From positions 62,001 to 126,000 of the forward strand of contig NZ_LGEK01000017.1 in NCBI RefSeq assembly GCF_001636615.1: 64,000 nucleotides of DNA, written 5' to 3'. Under the pieces are notes generated by a model. It made no database searches, was not told the origin of the DNA, and saw only the letters and a list, made by a program, of their open reading frames with translations. Both the position numbers and the translations under genes were made by a program. The DNA comes from Mucilaginibacter sp. L294. Its GTDB lineage: Bacteria > Bacteroidota > Bacteroidia > Sphingobacteriales > Sphingobacteriaceae. Of this stretch, positions 42,990 through 51,102 are shown in pieces. Within the stretch, counting starts at the first letter, position 1, and every line of letters begins with the position of its first letter.

Positions 42990-43544
42990 ATGGAGAAGCT
43001 GATAAGTTTAGAGGATGCAGGCGAGCAGATGTATAATACTGAGCACATCTTATACAAAGAAATTAAGGGTAATATTTCAACCTCGCAATATGAAACGACT
43101 TTAAAAATAGCAGATAAACTGAAACGGACAGAACACTCGTCTGTGTTAGAAATAGTTTTTGTAAAAGAGGGAGGCATACAATCAATTCTGGCAAAAAAGG
43201 ATGCCACGTTAGCCTTTGGAAATGATTTTTTTGATTGTTGCTTCACGGTTAATACAATTTATTTTTGGAAAGACCCTATATCCCATTTCCAGGAGATATA
43301 CCGTGTACTCAGGCCAGGAGGGCGTTTTAGCCTTTTTTTTAAAGAAAAGAAATTTGGAGTGAATCTGCCCTGGACGCAGGCCGATTTTACTTTTTATGAT
43401 ATTAATGAAGTGGAAAAGTTTTTCATGGAATCGGGTTTTATAAATATTGAAGTAAAACAAATCTCTGAAGAAATCCCTGATAAGGGTGGCAAGGAAATGA
43501 TTACACCTTTTATAAATATAGCTGGTAGTAAGCAGGCGAGATAA
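42990..43544 (+). CDS. Reduced SAM-methyltransferase-like protein (internal deletion)
   Basis: A 184-residue protein whose C-terminal half matches the class I methyltransferase (Methyltransf_11) post-core: NDFFDCCFTVNTIYFWKDPISHFQEIYRVLRPGGRFSLFFKEKKFG. Upstream, the strand VLEI is followed by FVKEGGIQSILAKKDATLAFG, so motif I (G-x-G-x-G) and motif II, normally about 50-60 residues, are shortened to about 25 residues. The SAM-binding loop is therefore missing. The N-terminus (about 1-50) is still in frame and there is no stop codon. Either it is decaying, or it is a domain with a new role. It is divergent from the AraC regulator. Confidence 0.75.
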   Translation: MEKLISLEDAGEQMYNTEHILYKEIKGNISTSQYETTLKIADKLKRTEHSSVLEIVFVKEGGIQSILAKKDATLAFGNDFFDCCFTVNTIYFWKDPISHFQEIYRVLRPGGRFSLFFKEKKFGVNLPWTQADFTFYDINEVEKFFMESGFINIEVKQISEEIPDKGGKEMITPFINIAGSKQAR

Positions 43545-43574
43545 ACTTTCTCAGCCGAAACAGATTTAACCTAA

Positions 43575-43612
43575 AAAAAAGCCTGCAATTATTTGATTTG
43601 CAGGCTTTTATT
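43575..43612. terminator. Bidirectional terminator
   Basis: AAAAGCCTGCAA (43577-43588) pairs perfectly with TTGCAGGCTTTT (43598-43609) around a 9-nt loop, flanked by an A run and a T run. It lies between the methyltransferase gene and the minus-strand tRNA-Ser gene and can end both transcripts. Confidence 0.85.
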
Positions 43613-43633
43613 ATGCTTTGTTATTGAAACTGG

Positions 43634-43721
43634 CGGAGAGGGAGGGATTCGAACCCTCGATACACTTTTGGCGTATACACACTTTCCAGGCGTGCTCTTT
43701 CGACCACTCAGACACCTCTCC
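43634..43721 (-). tRNA. tRNA-Ser (anticodon GGA)
   Basis: The minus strand reads GGAGAGG at the 5' end, a D-arm with GAGTGG, an anticodon arm CACGC-CTGGAAA-GTGTG with anticodon GGA (decodes UCC/UCU), a long variable arm, the T-arm GAGGGTTCGAATCCCTC and the 3' acceptor CCTCTCC. The discriminator is G, followed by an encoded CCA at 43631-43633. All four stems pair and the extended variable arm is serine-specific. A plus-strand open frame that runs through this region is not real. Confidence 0.96.
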
Positions 43722-44053
43722 GTTTTTATTGAGGATTGCAAAGGTAGAATAATAACCCTTTATTTATATAGCAACAGGCACCGTTTTTCAATTACTTAAT
43801 AATTGATTGGTTTTATCACTAAAATAAAAAAAGCGGAACCTCTCCAGGCGCCGCTTCTTAACGAAAACTTTAACTCACAAAAACTAAACTTATATGCTGT
43901 TATTACTAACTGATATAATAGAGCATAAAACTTGCCGAAGGTTTAACCCAACTGTAAAAAAAAATGGTGTTTGTGTGTATATGTTTTTATAAAGCTTATG
44001 TTTGCTGCGGATTGCCAGGTAAGGTAATTGCATAAAAAGCATGTTTTGTTTGG
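43722..44053. other. Intergenic region with a weak hairpin
   Basis: 332 bp before the polyprenyl synthase gene. It contains AAGCGG (43850-43855) and CCGCTT in an imperfect hairpin with a long loop (about 43846-43868) and an A run on one side. A function as terminator or leader structure is possible but unproven. No credible open frame is seen. Confidence 0.4.
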
Positions 44054-45025
44054 ATGCTGAACATCAACGAAATTAAAAAACCTATTGCTGCAGAAATTGA
44101 TGTTTTTGAAGAGAAGTTCAAAGCTTCTATGCAAAGCTCTGTACCCCTGCTTGATCGTATTACCCATTACATTGTAAAACGTAAAGGCAAGCAGATAAGG
44201 CCCATGTTCGTTTTCTTTTCGGCAAGCATTTGCGGGGGGATAAATGAGTCGACCCACCGGGGTGCCGCCCTGGTTGAACTACTGCATACCGCTACTTTGG
44301 TGCATGATGATGTGGTTGATAATTCTTACCAGCGCCGGGGCTTTTTCTCTATCAACGCATTATGGAAAAATAAGATAGCCGTTTTGGTTGGCGATTACCT
44401 GCTGAGCAAAGGCCTGCTGCTATCTATCGATAACGGCGATTTTAAACTCCTCAAAATAGTATCTGAAGCGGTTAAGCAAATGAGTGAGGGAGAGTTGCTG
44501 CAGATAGAAAAGGTACGCCGTATGGATATCAGCGAAGATGTTTATTATGAGGTGATCCGCCAGAAAACGGCATCCTTAATAGCATCCTGCTGCGCTTGCG
44601 GTGCGGCATCTGCCAATGCAGATGAGGAAACCGTTGAGAAAATGCGTTTGTTTGGCGAGAAGATAGGCATAGCCTTCCAGATAAAAGATGATATGTTTGA
44701 TTTTGGTACCGATGATGTAGGTAAACCGCTGGGCATCGATATCAAAGAAAAAAAGGTTACCCTGCCGCTTATTTACGCGCTTAATAACAGTGATGGCAGC
44801 GAGAAAAAGCGCATGATAAACCTGGTGAAAAACCATAATGATGAGCCGAAGAAGATAACAGAGATCATCAACTTTGTGAAGCAAAAAGGCGGACTGGAAT
44901 ACTCTGAAACCCAGATGAAGAAATACACCGATAGCGCTTTTGAAATATTGAACACCTTCCCCGCGGGCGAAGCTAGGACAGGCCTTGAGCAGCTGGTGCG
45001 CTTTACTACCGAGCGGAATAAATAA
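44054..45025 (+). CDS. All-trans polyprenyl diphosphate synthase
   Basis: A 323-residue trans-isoprenyl diphosphate synthase. The first Asp-rich motif is LVHDDVVDN (Asp85, Asp86, Asp89), and the second is FQIKDDMFDF (Asp212, Asp213, Asp216). GKQIRP at 45-50 binds IPP, and RRG follows the first motif. It condenses IPP onto an allylic diphosphate to make a C30-C50 chain, probably for the menaquinone side chain. Residues near the first motif (Leu/Thr at positions -4 and -5) suit a long-chain product. It is on the same strand as the diadenylate cyclase gene, 61 bp downstream, but no function links them. Confidence 0.93.
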   Translation: MLNINEIKKPIAAEIDVFEEKFKASMQSSVPLLDRITHYIVKRKGKQIRPMFVFFSASICGGINESTHRGAALVELLHTATLVHDDVVDNSYQRRGFFSINALWKNKIAVLVGDYLLSKGLLLSIDNGDFKLLKIVSEAVKQMSEGELLQIEKVRRMDISEDVYYEVIRQKTASLIASCCACGAASANADEETVEKMRLFGEKIGIAFQIKDDMFDFGTDDVGKPLGIDIKEKKVTLPLIYALNNSDGSEKKRMINLVKNHNDEPKKITEIINFVKQKGGLEYSETQMKKYTDSAFEILNTFPAGEARTGLEQLVRFTTERNK

Positions 45026-45086
45026 TCTGCCTAATAATTACACTCCTCTGTAAATGATGTTAACGGAAACTTATTAACTTCGTAAC

Positions 45087-45878
45087 ATGCATTCCTTTGA
45101 TTTTAGCTTCTTAAAACTCGGCGTATTTGACGTGTTGGATGTGCTGCTTGTCGCTTTTATAGTTTACCAGCTTTACAACCTTATAAGGGGCACTATCGCT
45201 GCCAATATCTTTATGGGGTTAATTACCATTTACCTTTTGTATATGGTAGTAAAGGCGCTGCACATGCAATTGCTTACCGGTATACTGGGTAAGTTTGTTG
45301 ATGTGGGTATCATAGCCATTATCATCGTGTTTCAGCAGGAGGTACGGCGGTTTTTGCTGTTGGTGGGTAAGAATGCATCGCTACAGCGTAACAAAGCCTG
45401 GTGGAAATACTTTTTTGGCAAAGCCGAAGCCGAGAAAAACAACTACGCCCGTATTAAGCCTATAATTGATGCCTGCAAAACCATGAAACAAACCCGCACC
45501 GGGGCGCTCATCGTTTTCGCTAAATATTACGACGAGCAATTTTACCAGAACAGCTGCGAGGTACTGGATGCCAAGATCTCTAAACGGATGCTGGAAACCA
45601 TCTTTCAGAAAAACAGCCCGCTGCATGATGGTGCTGTGGTGATATCAGAGAATAAGATAAAATCGGCCAGCTGTATATTGCCCGTTACCGAAAAGGCCGA
45701 CCTGCCCGCTCAATTTGGCTTACGCCACCGTGCAGGTATTGGTGTTACCGAAGCCAATGATGCCACGGCTATCATCGTATCTGAAGAAACCGGCGAAATA
45801 TCATACGCCAAACAAGGCCGCATTAAAATGGATATCAGCTTTGCCGAATTGGAGAAATTGCTGAATAAGGATTTTTAA
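45087..45878 (+). CDS. cdaA: Diadenylate cyclase CdaA (c-di-AMP synthase)
   Basis: A 263-residue membrane-anchored diadenylate cyclase. Three N-terminal helices (about 15-32, 39-57 and 70-88) are followed by a DAC domain (about 110-255) with the catalytic D-G-A (181-183, LHDGAVVIS) and R-H-R (213-215, GLRHRAGIGVTEANDATAIIVSEETG). It makes c-di-AMP from two ATP, controlling turgor and cell-wall homeostasis. The fold and length are those of CdaA. The stop touches the stop of a minus-strand gene with no space, so terminators may be shared with the downstream region. Confidence 0.95.
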   Translation: MHSFDFSFLKLGVFDVLDVLLVAFIVYQLYNLIRGTIAANIFMGLITIYLLYMVVKALHMQLLTGILGKFVDVGIIAIIIVFQQEVRRFLLLVGKNASLQRNKAWWKYFFGKAEAEKNNYARIKPIIDACKTMKQTRTGALIVFAKYYDEQFYQNSCEVLDAKISKRMLETIFQKNSPLHDGAVVISENKIKSASCILPVTEKADLPAQFGLRHRAGIGVTEANDATAIIVSEETGEISYAKQGRIKMDISFAELEKLLNKDF

Positions 45879-46247
45879 TTAAGGGTTTACCGGGGTTACC
45901 TGCTTACCTTTCCCTACAACAGGCATTTTAGAATTTCCATCCAATACAACAACTGGCATTTTAGAGTAACCGTCTAATTTAGCTACAGGCATTTTATAAG
46001 TTTCTTCGGCTATAAAAAGTGTGTTTTGGGTTTTATCTGCAGTAAAGGTTTTAAGATCTACATGCTCTTGTTTGAAAAGGTTACCATTAAATTGCGTATT
46101 GGATAGCTTACGCCATGAACTGTCAATTTTAAGAGGCTGGCTAAGTTTGCCATTAAGCGTATTATCAAATGGGGCAACGATTATATTCTGAGCCATTAAT
46201 GTGCCTGTACCTGCACATAAAGCCAAAAGCAATAATATCTTTTTCAT
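45879..46247 (-). CDS. Small secreted protein with KMPV repeats
   Basis: A 122-residue exported protein with a signal peptide (MKKILLLLALCAGTGTLMAQ). The C-terminal third contains three copies of a K-M-P-V unit at 10-11-residue spacing (YKMPVAKLDG, YSKMPVVVLDG, NSKMPVVGK), the first part being a beta-rich segment of unknown family. It faces cdaA tail-to-tail with no gap. No function is recognised. Confidence 0.7.
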   Translation of the reverse strand: MKKILLLLALCAGTGTLMAQNIIVAPFDNTLNGKLSQPLKIDSSWRKLSNTQFNGNLFKQEHVDLKTFTADKTQNTLFIAEETYKMPVAKLDGYSKMPVVVLDGNSKMPVVGKGKQVTPVNP

Positions 46248-46641
46248 TTGTTATAATAGTATTTATGATAGGTATTTGCTTAACACTAAGTTAGCGAATA
46301 ATCAAATACGTTAAATGTATAAGAGACTAATTTAACATTTAACCCTTCTTGTCATGCTTTAGTGTTGCTACCCATTACAAGTTTTTATATAGGGCATGGT
46401 GAGCTTGTATAACCACGACCACAATCACCTGAAACCGGCTTTTAAACGCCCTCAAACGTCCGAAGTGTTCACGTTCACTGCCGTGAACACTCGTGAACGC
46501 CGGCAATAACCTGACAGTCAGTATTTTCCTGCTATTTGATACTGAAAAAAATTGCGCCACCATTGGCAACATACAGGGTTTGAATTGTCATACTGAGTTA
46601 TAGAATCCGGGGACTGTAAGGGTGCAGTGACATAAAAAAGA

Positions 46642-46718
46642 GGGTGTCCTGGTGAGCTTGTCGAAGGGCGCGCGGAAAGGCCTCGCCGCTATGGTTCGAC
46701 AGGCTCACCAGGACACCC
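46642..46718. repeat. Large hairpin repeat with 24-bp arms
   Basis: The arms (46642-46665 and 46695-46718) match at 23 of 24 positions (GGGTGTCCTGGTGAGC and so on) around a 29-bp spacer. The inner part GGTTCGACAGGCTCACCA recurs at 52534-52551, showing that this is a dispersed repeat family of the genome. Confidence 0.75.
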
Positions 46719-46766
46719 CATGTACAACTTGTCATGGGTAACGACCGTTCAGCGTCTAACAAAACC

Positions 46767-46800
46767 AAAAAAGCCGCCCCATAACTGGGGCGGCTTTCGT
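46767..46800 (-). terminator. Rho-independent terminator of the M1 aminopeptidase gene
   Basis: AAAGCCGCCCC and GGGGCGGCTTT form a perfect 11-bp stem around ATAACT. The A-rich run on the left gives U residues on the minus strand. It lies 21 bp past the stop. Confidence 0.9.
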
Positions 46801-46820
46801 AATAGTATCTTCTTAAATAA

Positions 46821-49307
46821 TTACTCTGCTTTTTGCAATTCGGCAGTAGCTTTATCAATAGCAGCAACTGATGCTGTATCGTTTAGTTTAGCACGGTCGG
46901 TTTTTACACCTGCCAATATGGTTACCACTTGTGGGGCAACACCATATTTTTTGTACTTGGTGCCAAATTCGGCAATGGCATTAATACCTTTTAGTGCCTG
47001 CTCATTGCTTTTTATGCGGCCGGTAAAATCAGCAAACTTCTTCATGATGTTAAACTGAGTTTGCGGCTGGCCTTCGGTAAATGCTTTGTAAACATAATCG
47101 TACTGCTCATCGCTGCCGCTTGTAGCATAAACATTCAGTATGGCTTGTGTTAAAGCACCTTCGCTATCTTTTTCGTAAGTTTTAGCTAAAGGTAATGCTG
47201 AGTTTGGATCGAGCAGGCTCAGCGCGGTTAACGAAGCGCCCTGCACAGCATACGATTGGCTCTTCAGCCCATCTTTAAATAAGTTGGCGTTGCCCGATGC
47301 TTTTAATTTACCTAAAACAGTAATAGCAGCAGCCCTAACCAAAGTGTTTGGGTCGGTTTGTGCCAGTTTTATCAGGATGGGCTGTGCCGCATTGCGCACA
47401 TCATCGTTGCTCATTTCGGCAGCGCGGATAGCTTTTATCTGTAACTCGTAGTATTTATCGTTAAGGGCTGCAATAATTACTTTACGGGCGCCGGCGTTAC
47501 CTTGTTGTTTGGCAGCAGCGGTAATGGCCTCAAAGCGGTCTAAGTATAAAGGCGCGTTAAAATATTGGAAAACAAATTCGTCAAGGGTTTTGCTGTCGGT
47601 TTTCTTAGCCAATAACATTTTATCACCATCAACATTTACCAGGCTTGGTTTAACAGCGCTATGGAATACCAGGCTATCAACTTTGTTACGCACCCAGAAT
47701 TTCTGGCGATCCATTTTTCCACCAGCGTAAACATCAATGGCTAAAGGCAGAATAAAGGCGTTACCATCCTGTGTTTGGTTAAAGTAAACAGTTTGTTTTT
47801 TGCTTGCCTCATCCCATTTGTAGGTGATGTTCAGTACCGGGTGGCCTGCACCAAAATACCATTGGTTAAAGAACCAGTTCAGGTCGCGGCCACTGGCTTC
47901 TTCAAGGGCTAAACGCAACTGGTGAGCTTCGCCGTTTTTAAACGCGTTTGTTTTTAGGTAGATGTTTAAGCCTTTGTAAAAAGCAGCGTTACCAAGGTAG
48001 TTGCGCAGCATATATAAAATGCTGCCACCTTTTTGGTAAGTAACTGCATCAAAAACATCCTCTTTATCTTTGTAATGGAAACGAACCAGGTCTTTGGTTT
48101 TCAGCTCGGGCTGGCTCAGGTAGTTTTGCCTGTCATCGTTGATGTGCGCGTCGCCGGCATCTTTGCCGTATTTGTGTTCGGCCCAAAGGGTTTCGCTAAA
48201 ATCAGCGAATGATTCGTTAACCGTTAAGTTGCTCCAGCTTTCGGCGGTAACATAATCACCAAACCACTGGTGGAAAAGCTCGTGCACGATAGTGCTGCGG
48301 CCCTGGCTATAGTAAGCATCAATTAACTCGCGTTTGGTAGCCTGTACGTATTCGCCATGCAGGGTTGCGCTGGTGTTTTCCATCGCGCCGCTCACATAAT
48401 CGCGAACTACTATCTGCGAGTATTTGTTCCAAGGGTAATCAACACCTAAGGTTTTCGAATAAAAATCGATAACCTCCGGCGTAAAGCCAAAAATATCCCT
48501 TGCATAAGGGGCGTATTTAGGCTCCAGGTAATAGCTAACCTCTTTACCTTTCCAGGTATCTTTTATGATTTTGAAATCGCCAACGGCCATCATAAATAAG
48601 TATGGTGAGTGTGGTAGCTCCTGTTTCCAGGTATCGGTACGGGTACCATCGGCATTAAGCTTTTGGGAAGCTAAACGGCCGTTTGATAGCGTTACGTATT
48701 TTTTAAGTACGGTCATGCTGATCTCGTCGGTAGTTTTTTGGTTAGGCTTATCAATGGTAGGGAACCATGCCGATGAACTTTGGGTTTCGCCCTGCGTCCA
48801 TATCTGGGTTGGCTTGTCTTTCTCGGTACCATCCGGGTTAATAAAATACAACCCTTTAGCATCGGTAATGGCCATGCTGCCCATTGCTTTAAGGCCGTTT
48901 GGTTTTGAGGTATAATCTATATAAATGGTGTAGTTTTCACCGTTACGGTATGTCCTGTCAAGCTTAATATCAATGCTCAGGCTATCGTAAGTAAACTTAA
49001 GCGGTGTGTTTTTACCGGCTTTAACTATTGATACATTGTTGATATCCATCCCCTGGGCATCTAAACGCAGTGAATCGGTTGGGTAAAAATGCGGCTTTAA
49101 AGTAACCCATTCCTTACCGTACATATAGCGTTTCTTATAATCAAAACGTACATCAAGTTTGGTATGTACCAGGTCGTTATATTTCGGCGTGGTTTCGCGA
49201 TAGATCTTTAAAGCAGGGTCTTCTGCCGGCGCGGTTTGCGCTTTTGCATTGCTTATGGCAATAGCACTGATACTGCCGATAATAACGGCAGCGTAAAGAG
49301 TTTTCAT
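46821..49307 (-). CDS. Secreted M1 family metallo-aminopeptidase
   Basis: An 828-residue peptidase with a signal peptide (about 1-24). N-terminal beta-domain about 40-235; catalytic domain with the GAMEN exopeptidase motif (307-311), the zinc ligands H342-E343-x-x-H346 and Glu365 (TVNESFADF); then a helical HEAT-like C-terminal domain (about 600-810) with repeats such as AQPILIKLAQTDPNTLVRAAAITVLGKLK. It removes N-terminal residues from peptides in the periplasm or on the surface. The length and domain order are those of Bacteroidota PepN-like secreted enzymes, distinct from cytosolic PepN. Monocistronic. Confidence 0.94.
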   Translation of the reverse strand: MKTLYAAVIIGSISAIAISNAKAQTAPAEDPALKIYRETTPKYNDLVHTKLDVRFDYKKRYMYGKEWVTLKPHFYPTDSLRLDAQGMDINNVSIVKAGKNTPLKFTYDSLSIDIKLDRTYRNGENYTIYIDYTSKPNGLKAMGSMAITDAKGLYFINPDGTEKDKPTQIWTQGETQSSSAWFPTIDKPNQKTTDEISMTVLKKYVTLSNGRLASQKLNADGTRTDTWKQELPHSPYLFMMAVGDFKIIKDTWKGKEVSYYLEPKYAPYARDIFGFTPEVIDFYSKTLGVDYPWNKYSQIVVRDYVSGAMENTSATLHGEYVQATKRELIDAYYSQGRSTIVHELFHQWFGDYVTAESWSNLTVNESFADFSETLWAEHKYGKDAGDAHINDDRQNYLSQPELKTKDLVRFHYKDKEDVFDAVTYQKGGSILYMLRNYLGNAAFYKGLNIYLKTNAFKNGEAHQLRLALEEASGRDLNWFFNQWYFGAGHPVLNITYKWDEASKKQTVYFNQTQDGNAFILPLAIDVYAGGKMDRQKFWVRNKVDSLVFHSAVKPSLVNVDGDKMLLAKKTDSKTLDEFVFQYFNAPLYLDRFEAITAAAKQQGNAGARKVIIAALNDKYYELQIKAIRAAEMSNDDVRNAAQPILIKLAQTDPNTLVRAAAITVLGKLKASGNANLFKDGLKSQSYAVQGASLTALSLLDPNSALPLAKTYEKDSEGALTQAILNVYATSGSDEQYDYVYKAFTEGQPQTQFNIMKKFADFTGRIKSNEQALKGINAIAEFGTKYKKYGVAPQVVTILAGVKTDRAKLNDTASVAAIDKATAELQKAE

Positions 49308-49576
49308 ATAGAGTTAATTAGTTAAAATGATATGCAAGCATAATAAAAGCTAAAGTATTAGTTTTTATTGTTAATTAAGACTGCCCCAATATTTTTATGT
49401 TACAACATGCAGCCATTAAATGTCAAATTATATCTAATGCTTTGCTGCCGTAAGAATACAATAAGTAACCATGTTGTTATAATTACCTGTTTAGTGGCGT
49501 TTATAAGTTGTAAATACTAAATTAGCCATACCAATTATTGCGCTTATACATTTACCAAACCAAACCTAAGGTTACT

Positions 49577-50902
49577 ATGGAACGCAGAAAATTTATACAG
49601 AACGTGGCCATAACAGGCACCAGTTTATTAGTAGGCCCAAGCCTGGCTATGGGAGGCATTTTTAAAGGATCGCCCAATAAAAAAGTTGTTGTGGGCATAA
49701 TGGGCGTAAACAGCAGGGGGGCTTTTCTGGCTCAAAAATTAGCTGCTTTGCCCGATGTGGAAATAGGCTATATATGCGATGTGGACAGTAACGCCATGGC
49801 TAAATGTATTGCCGAGATTGCAAAAATAACTGGCAAAAAACCAACAGGCATAACCGATATACGCCAGCTGTTGGAGAAGAAAGACCTTGACGCCCTGGTT
49901 ATTGCCGCGCCCGACCACTGGCATGCGCCTGCAACAATACTGGCCTGCCAGGCGGGTAAACATGTGTATGTAGAAAAACCTTGTAGCCATAACCCGCACG
50001 AGGGCGAAATGGCCATAGCTGCTGCTGCCAAATATAACAGGCTGGTACAAATGGGCAGCCAGCGCCGGTCATTTGATAACGTACAAAAAATGGTGGCCGA
50101 ATTGCATGCCGGCGTAATTGGCCGCGCTTACTTTGCAAGGGGCTGGTATGTAAATAACCGCAAATCAATCGGGATAGGTAAAGTTGTACCCGTACCATCA
50201 AACTTAAATTACGACTTGTGGCAGGGCTACGCGCCACGCAGGGAGTATAAGGATAACCTGATCCATTACAACTGGCACTGGCATTGGAACTGGGGCACCG
50301 GCGAGGCGCTTAATAACGGCACGCACGAGATTGATGTGATGCGCTGGGGGCTGGGTGTCGATTTTCCCGACAAGGTAACCTCATCTGGCGGGCGATTTGC
50401 TTTTAAGGATGATTGGGAAACCCCTGATACGCAAACCATCCTGGCCAATTTCCCTAATAATACGGCCCTATCATGGGAGGGGCGCAGCTGCAACGGCTAT
50501 AACTCTGAAGGGGTTGGCCGTGGCGTTGTTTTTTACGGCGATAATGGTACCATATACTATGGAGGGGGCGATGGTTACCAGGTTTATGACTATAATAACA
50601 AACTGGTAAAAGAAATTAAAGATGCGATAGCGGTTGATGCATCAAACAAAGTAAGCCCTACCGAACTGCTTGACCGTGTGCACCTGCAAAACTTTATCAG
50701 CGCTATACAAGGCATGGAGCAGCTAAACCAAACCATCATCAACGGGCATAAATCAACCGTGATACCGCAACTGGGCAACATTGCCCAGCGTGTGGGCAGG
50801 GTGCTAAACCTGGATAGCACCAACGGACATATTTTGCACGATGCAGATGCCGCCAAACTTTGGGGCCGCGAGTACCAACCGGGATGGAATTTAAAAGTTT
50901 AA
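49577..50902 (+). CDS. Gfo/Idh/MocA family oxidoreductase with Tat-like signal
   Basis: A 441-residue NAD(P)-dependent dehydrogenase. The ATG at 49577 begins MERRKFIQNVAITGTSLLVG, a Tat-like signal with an R-R-x-F-I motif; an upstream in-frame ATG at 49538 gives no family match. The Rossmann domain (about 40-165) has VVGIMGVNSRGAFLAQKLAALPDVEIGYICDVD and the E-K-P motif (YVEKPCSHNPHEGE). The C-terminal substrate domain has NWHWHWNWGTGEALNNGTHEIDVMRWGLG. Members oxidise or reduce sugars and inositols. It is upstream of a DUF1080 protein, a frequent pairing in sugar-processing clusters, and a 45-residue membrane protein lies between them. Confidence 0.92.
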   Translation: MERRKFIQNVAITGTSLLVGPSLAMGGIFKGSPNKKVVVGIMGVNSRGAFLAQKLAALPDVEIGYICDVDSNAMAKCIAEIAKITGKKPTGITDIRQLLEKKDLDALVIAAPDHWHAPATILACQAGKHVYVEKPCSHNPHEGEMAIAAAAKYNRLVQMGSQRRSFDNVQKMVAELHAGVIGRAYFARGWYVNNRKSIGIGKVVPVPSNLNYDLWQGYAPRREYKDNLIHYNWHWHWNWGTGEALNNGTHEIDVMRWGLGVDFPDKVTSSGGRFAFKDDWETPDTQTILANFPNNTALSWEGRSCNGYNSEGVGRGVVFYGDNGTIYYGGGDGYQVYDYNNKLVKEIKDAIAVDASNKVSPTELLDRVHLQNFISAIQGMEQLNQTIINGHKSTVIPQLGNIAQRVGRVLNLDSTNGHILHDADAAKLWGREYQPGWNLKV

Positions 50903-50928
50903 TACATCAGCCTGATACATATTAAATA

Positions 50929-51066
50929 ATGAATAAAAAAGATAGTGTGATAGATGATAATTGGTCATTTTATGTCAGTATTCAATGGTGGCAAATTCTC
51001 TTAGGATTAGCGGTAATTATTTTCATTATTTATTTAATAAGACGGAAACCAAAGAAATCATCTTAA
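50929..51066 (+). CDS. Predicted 45-residue single-span membrane protein
   Basis: ATG 50929 to TAA 51064-51066. The 45-residue product MNKKDSVIDDNWSFYVSI...RRKPKKSS has one hydrophobic helix (about 22-37: QILLGLAVIIFIIYLI) and a very basic C-terminus (RRKPKKSS), so it should sit in the inner membrane with the tail in the cytosol. It lies between the Gfo/Idh/MocA gene (26 bp before) and a DUF1080 gene (36 bp after), all on the same strand. It is short, so chance cannot be excluded. No family is recognised. Confidence 0.5.
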   Translation: MNKKDSVIDDNWSFYVSIQWWQILLGLAVIIFIIYLIRRKPKKSS

Positions 51067-51102
51067 GGTTTTCAAAAAACTCAATACATCTAAGATTAAT
51101 TT

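Larger units (their letters stand above)
46248..46820. other. Gene-free region with hairpin repeats
   Basis: 573 bp with no credible gene. It contains a 9-bp inverted repeat GTGTTCACG/CGTGAACAC (46465-46490) with two further GTGAAC-type units nearby, a large inverted repeat (46642-46718), and the terminator of the aminopeptidase gene (46767-46800). An open frame on the minus strand at 46375-46572 has no family character and is not considered real. Confidence 0.6.

Noticed and set aside
43593..43799. Plus-strand open frame across the tRNA region
   Set aside because: It runs antisense through a complete tRNA-Ser(GGA) gene and has no protein family character.
43885..43990. Possible 32-codon frame before the polyprenyl synthase gene
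   Set aside because: Too short and without homology signs; a chance frame in A+T-rich DNA.
46375..46572. Minus-strand open frame of 65 codons in the gene-free region
   Set aside because: It overlaps hairpin repeats, has an irregular composition and no recognisable domain.
46821..47058. Plus-strand open frame over the end of the M1 aminopeptidase gene
   Set aside because: Shadow frame of a well supported gene with HELFH and GAMEN motifs.
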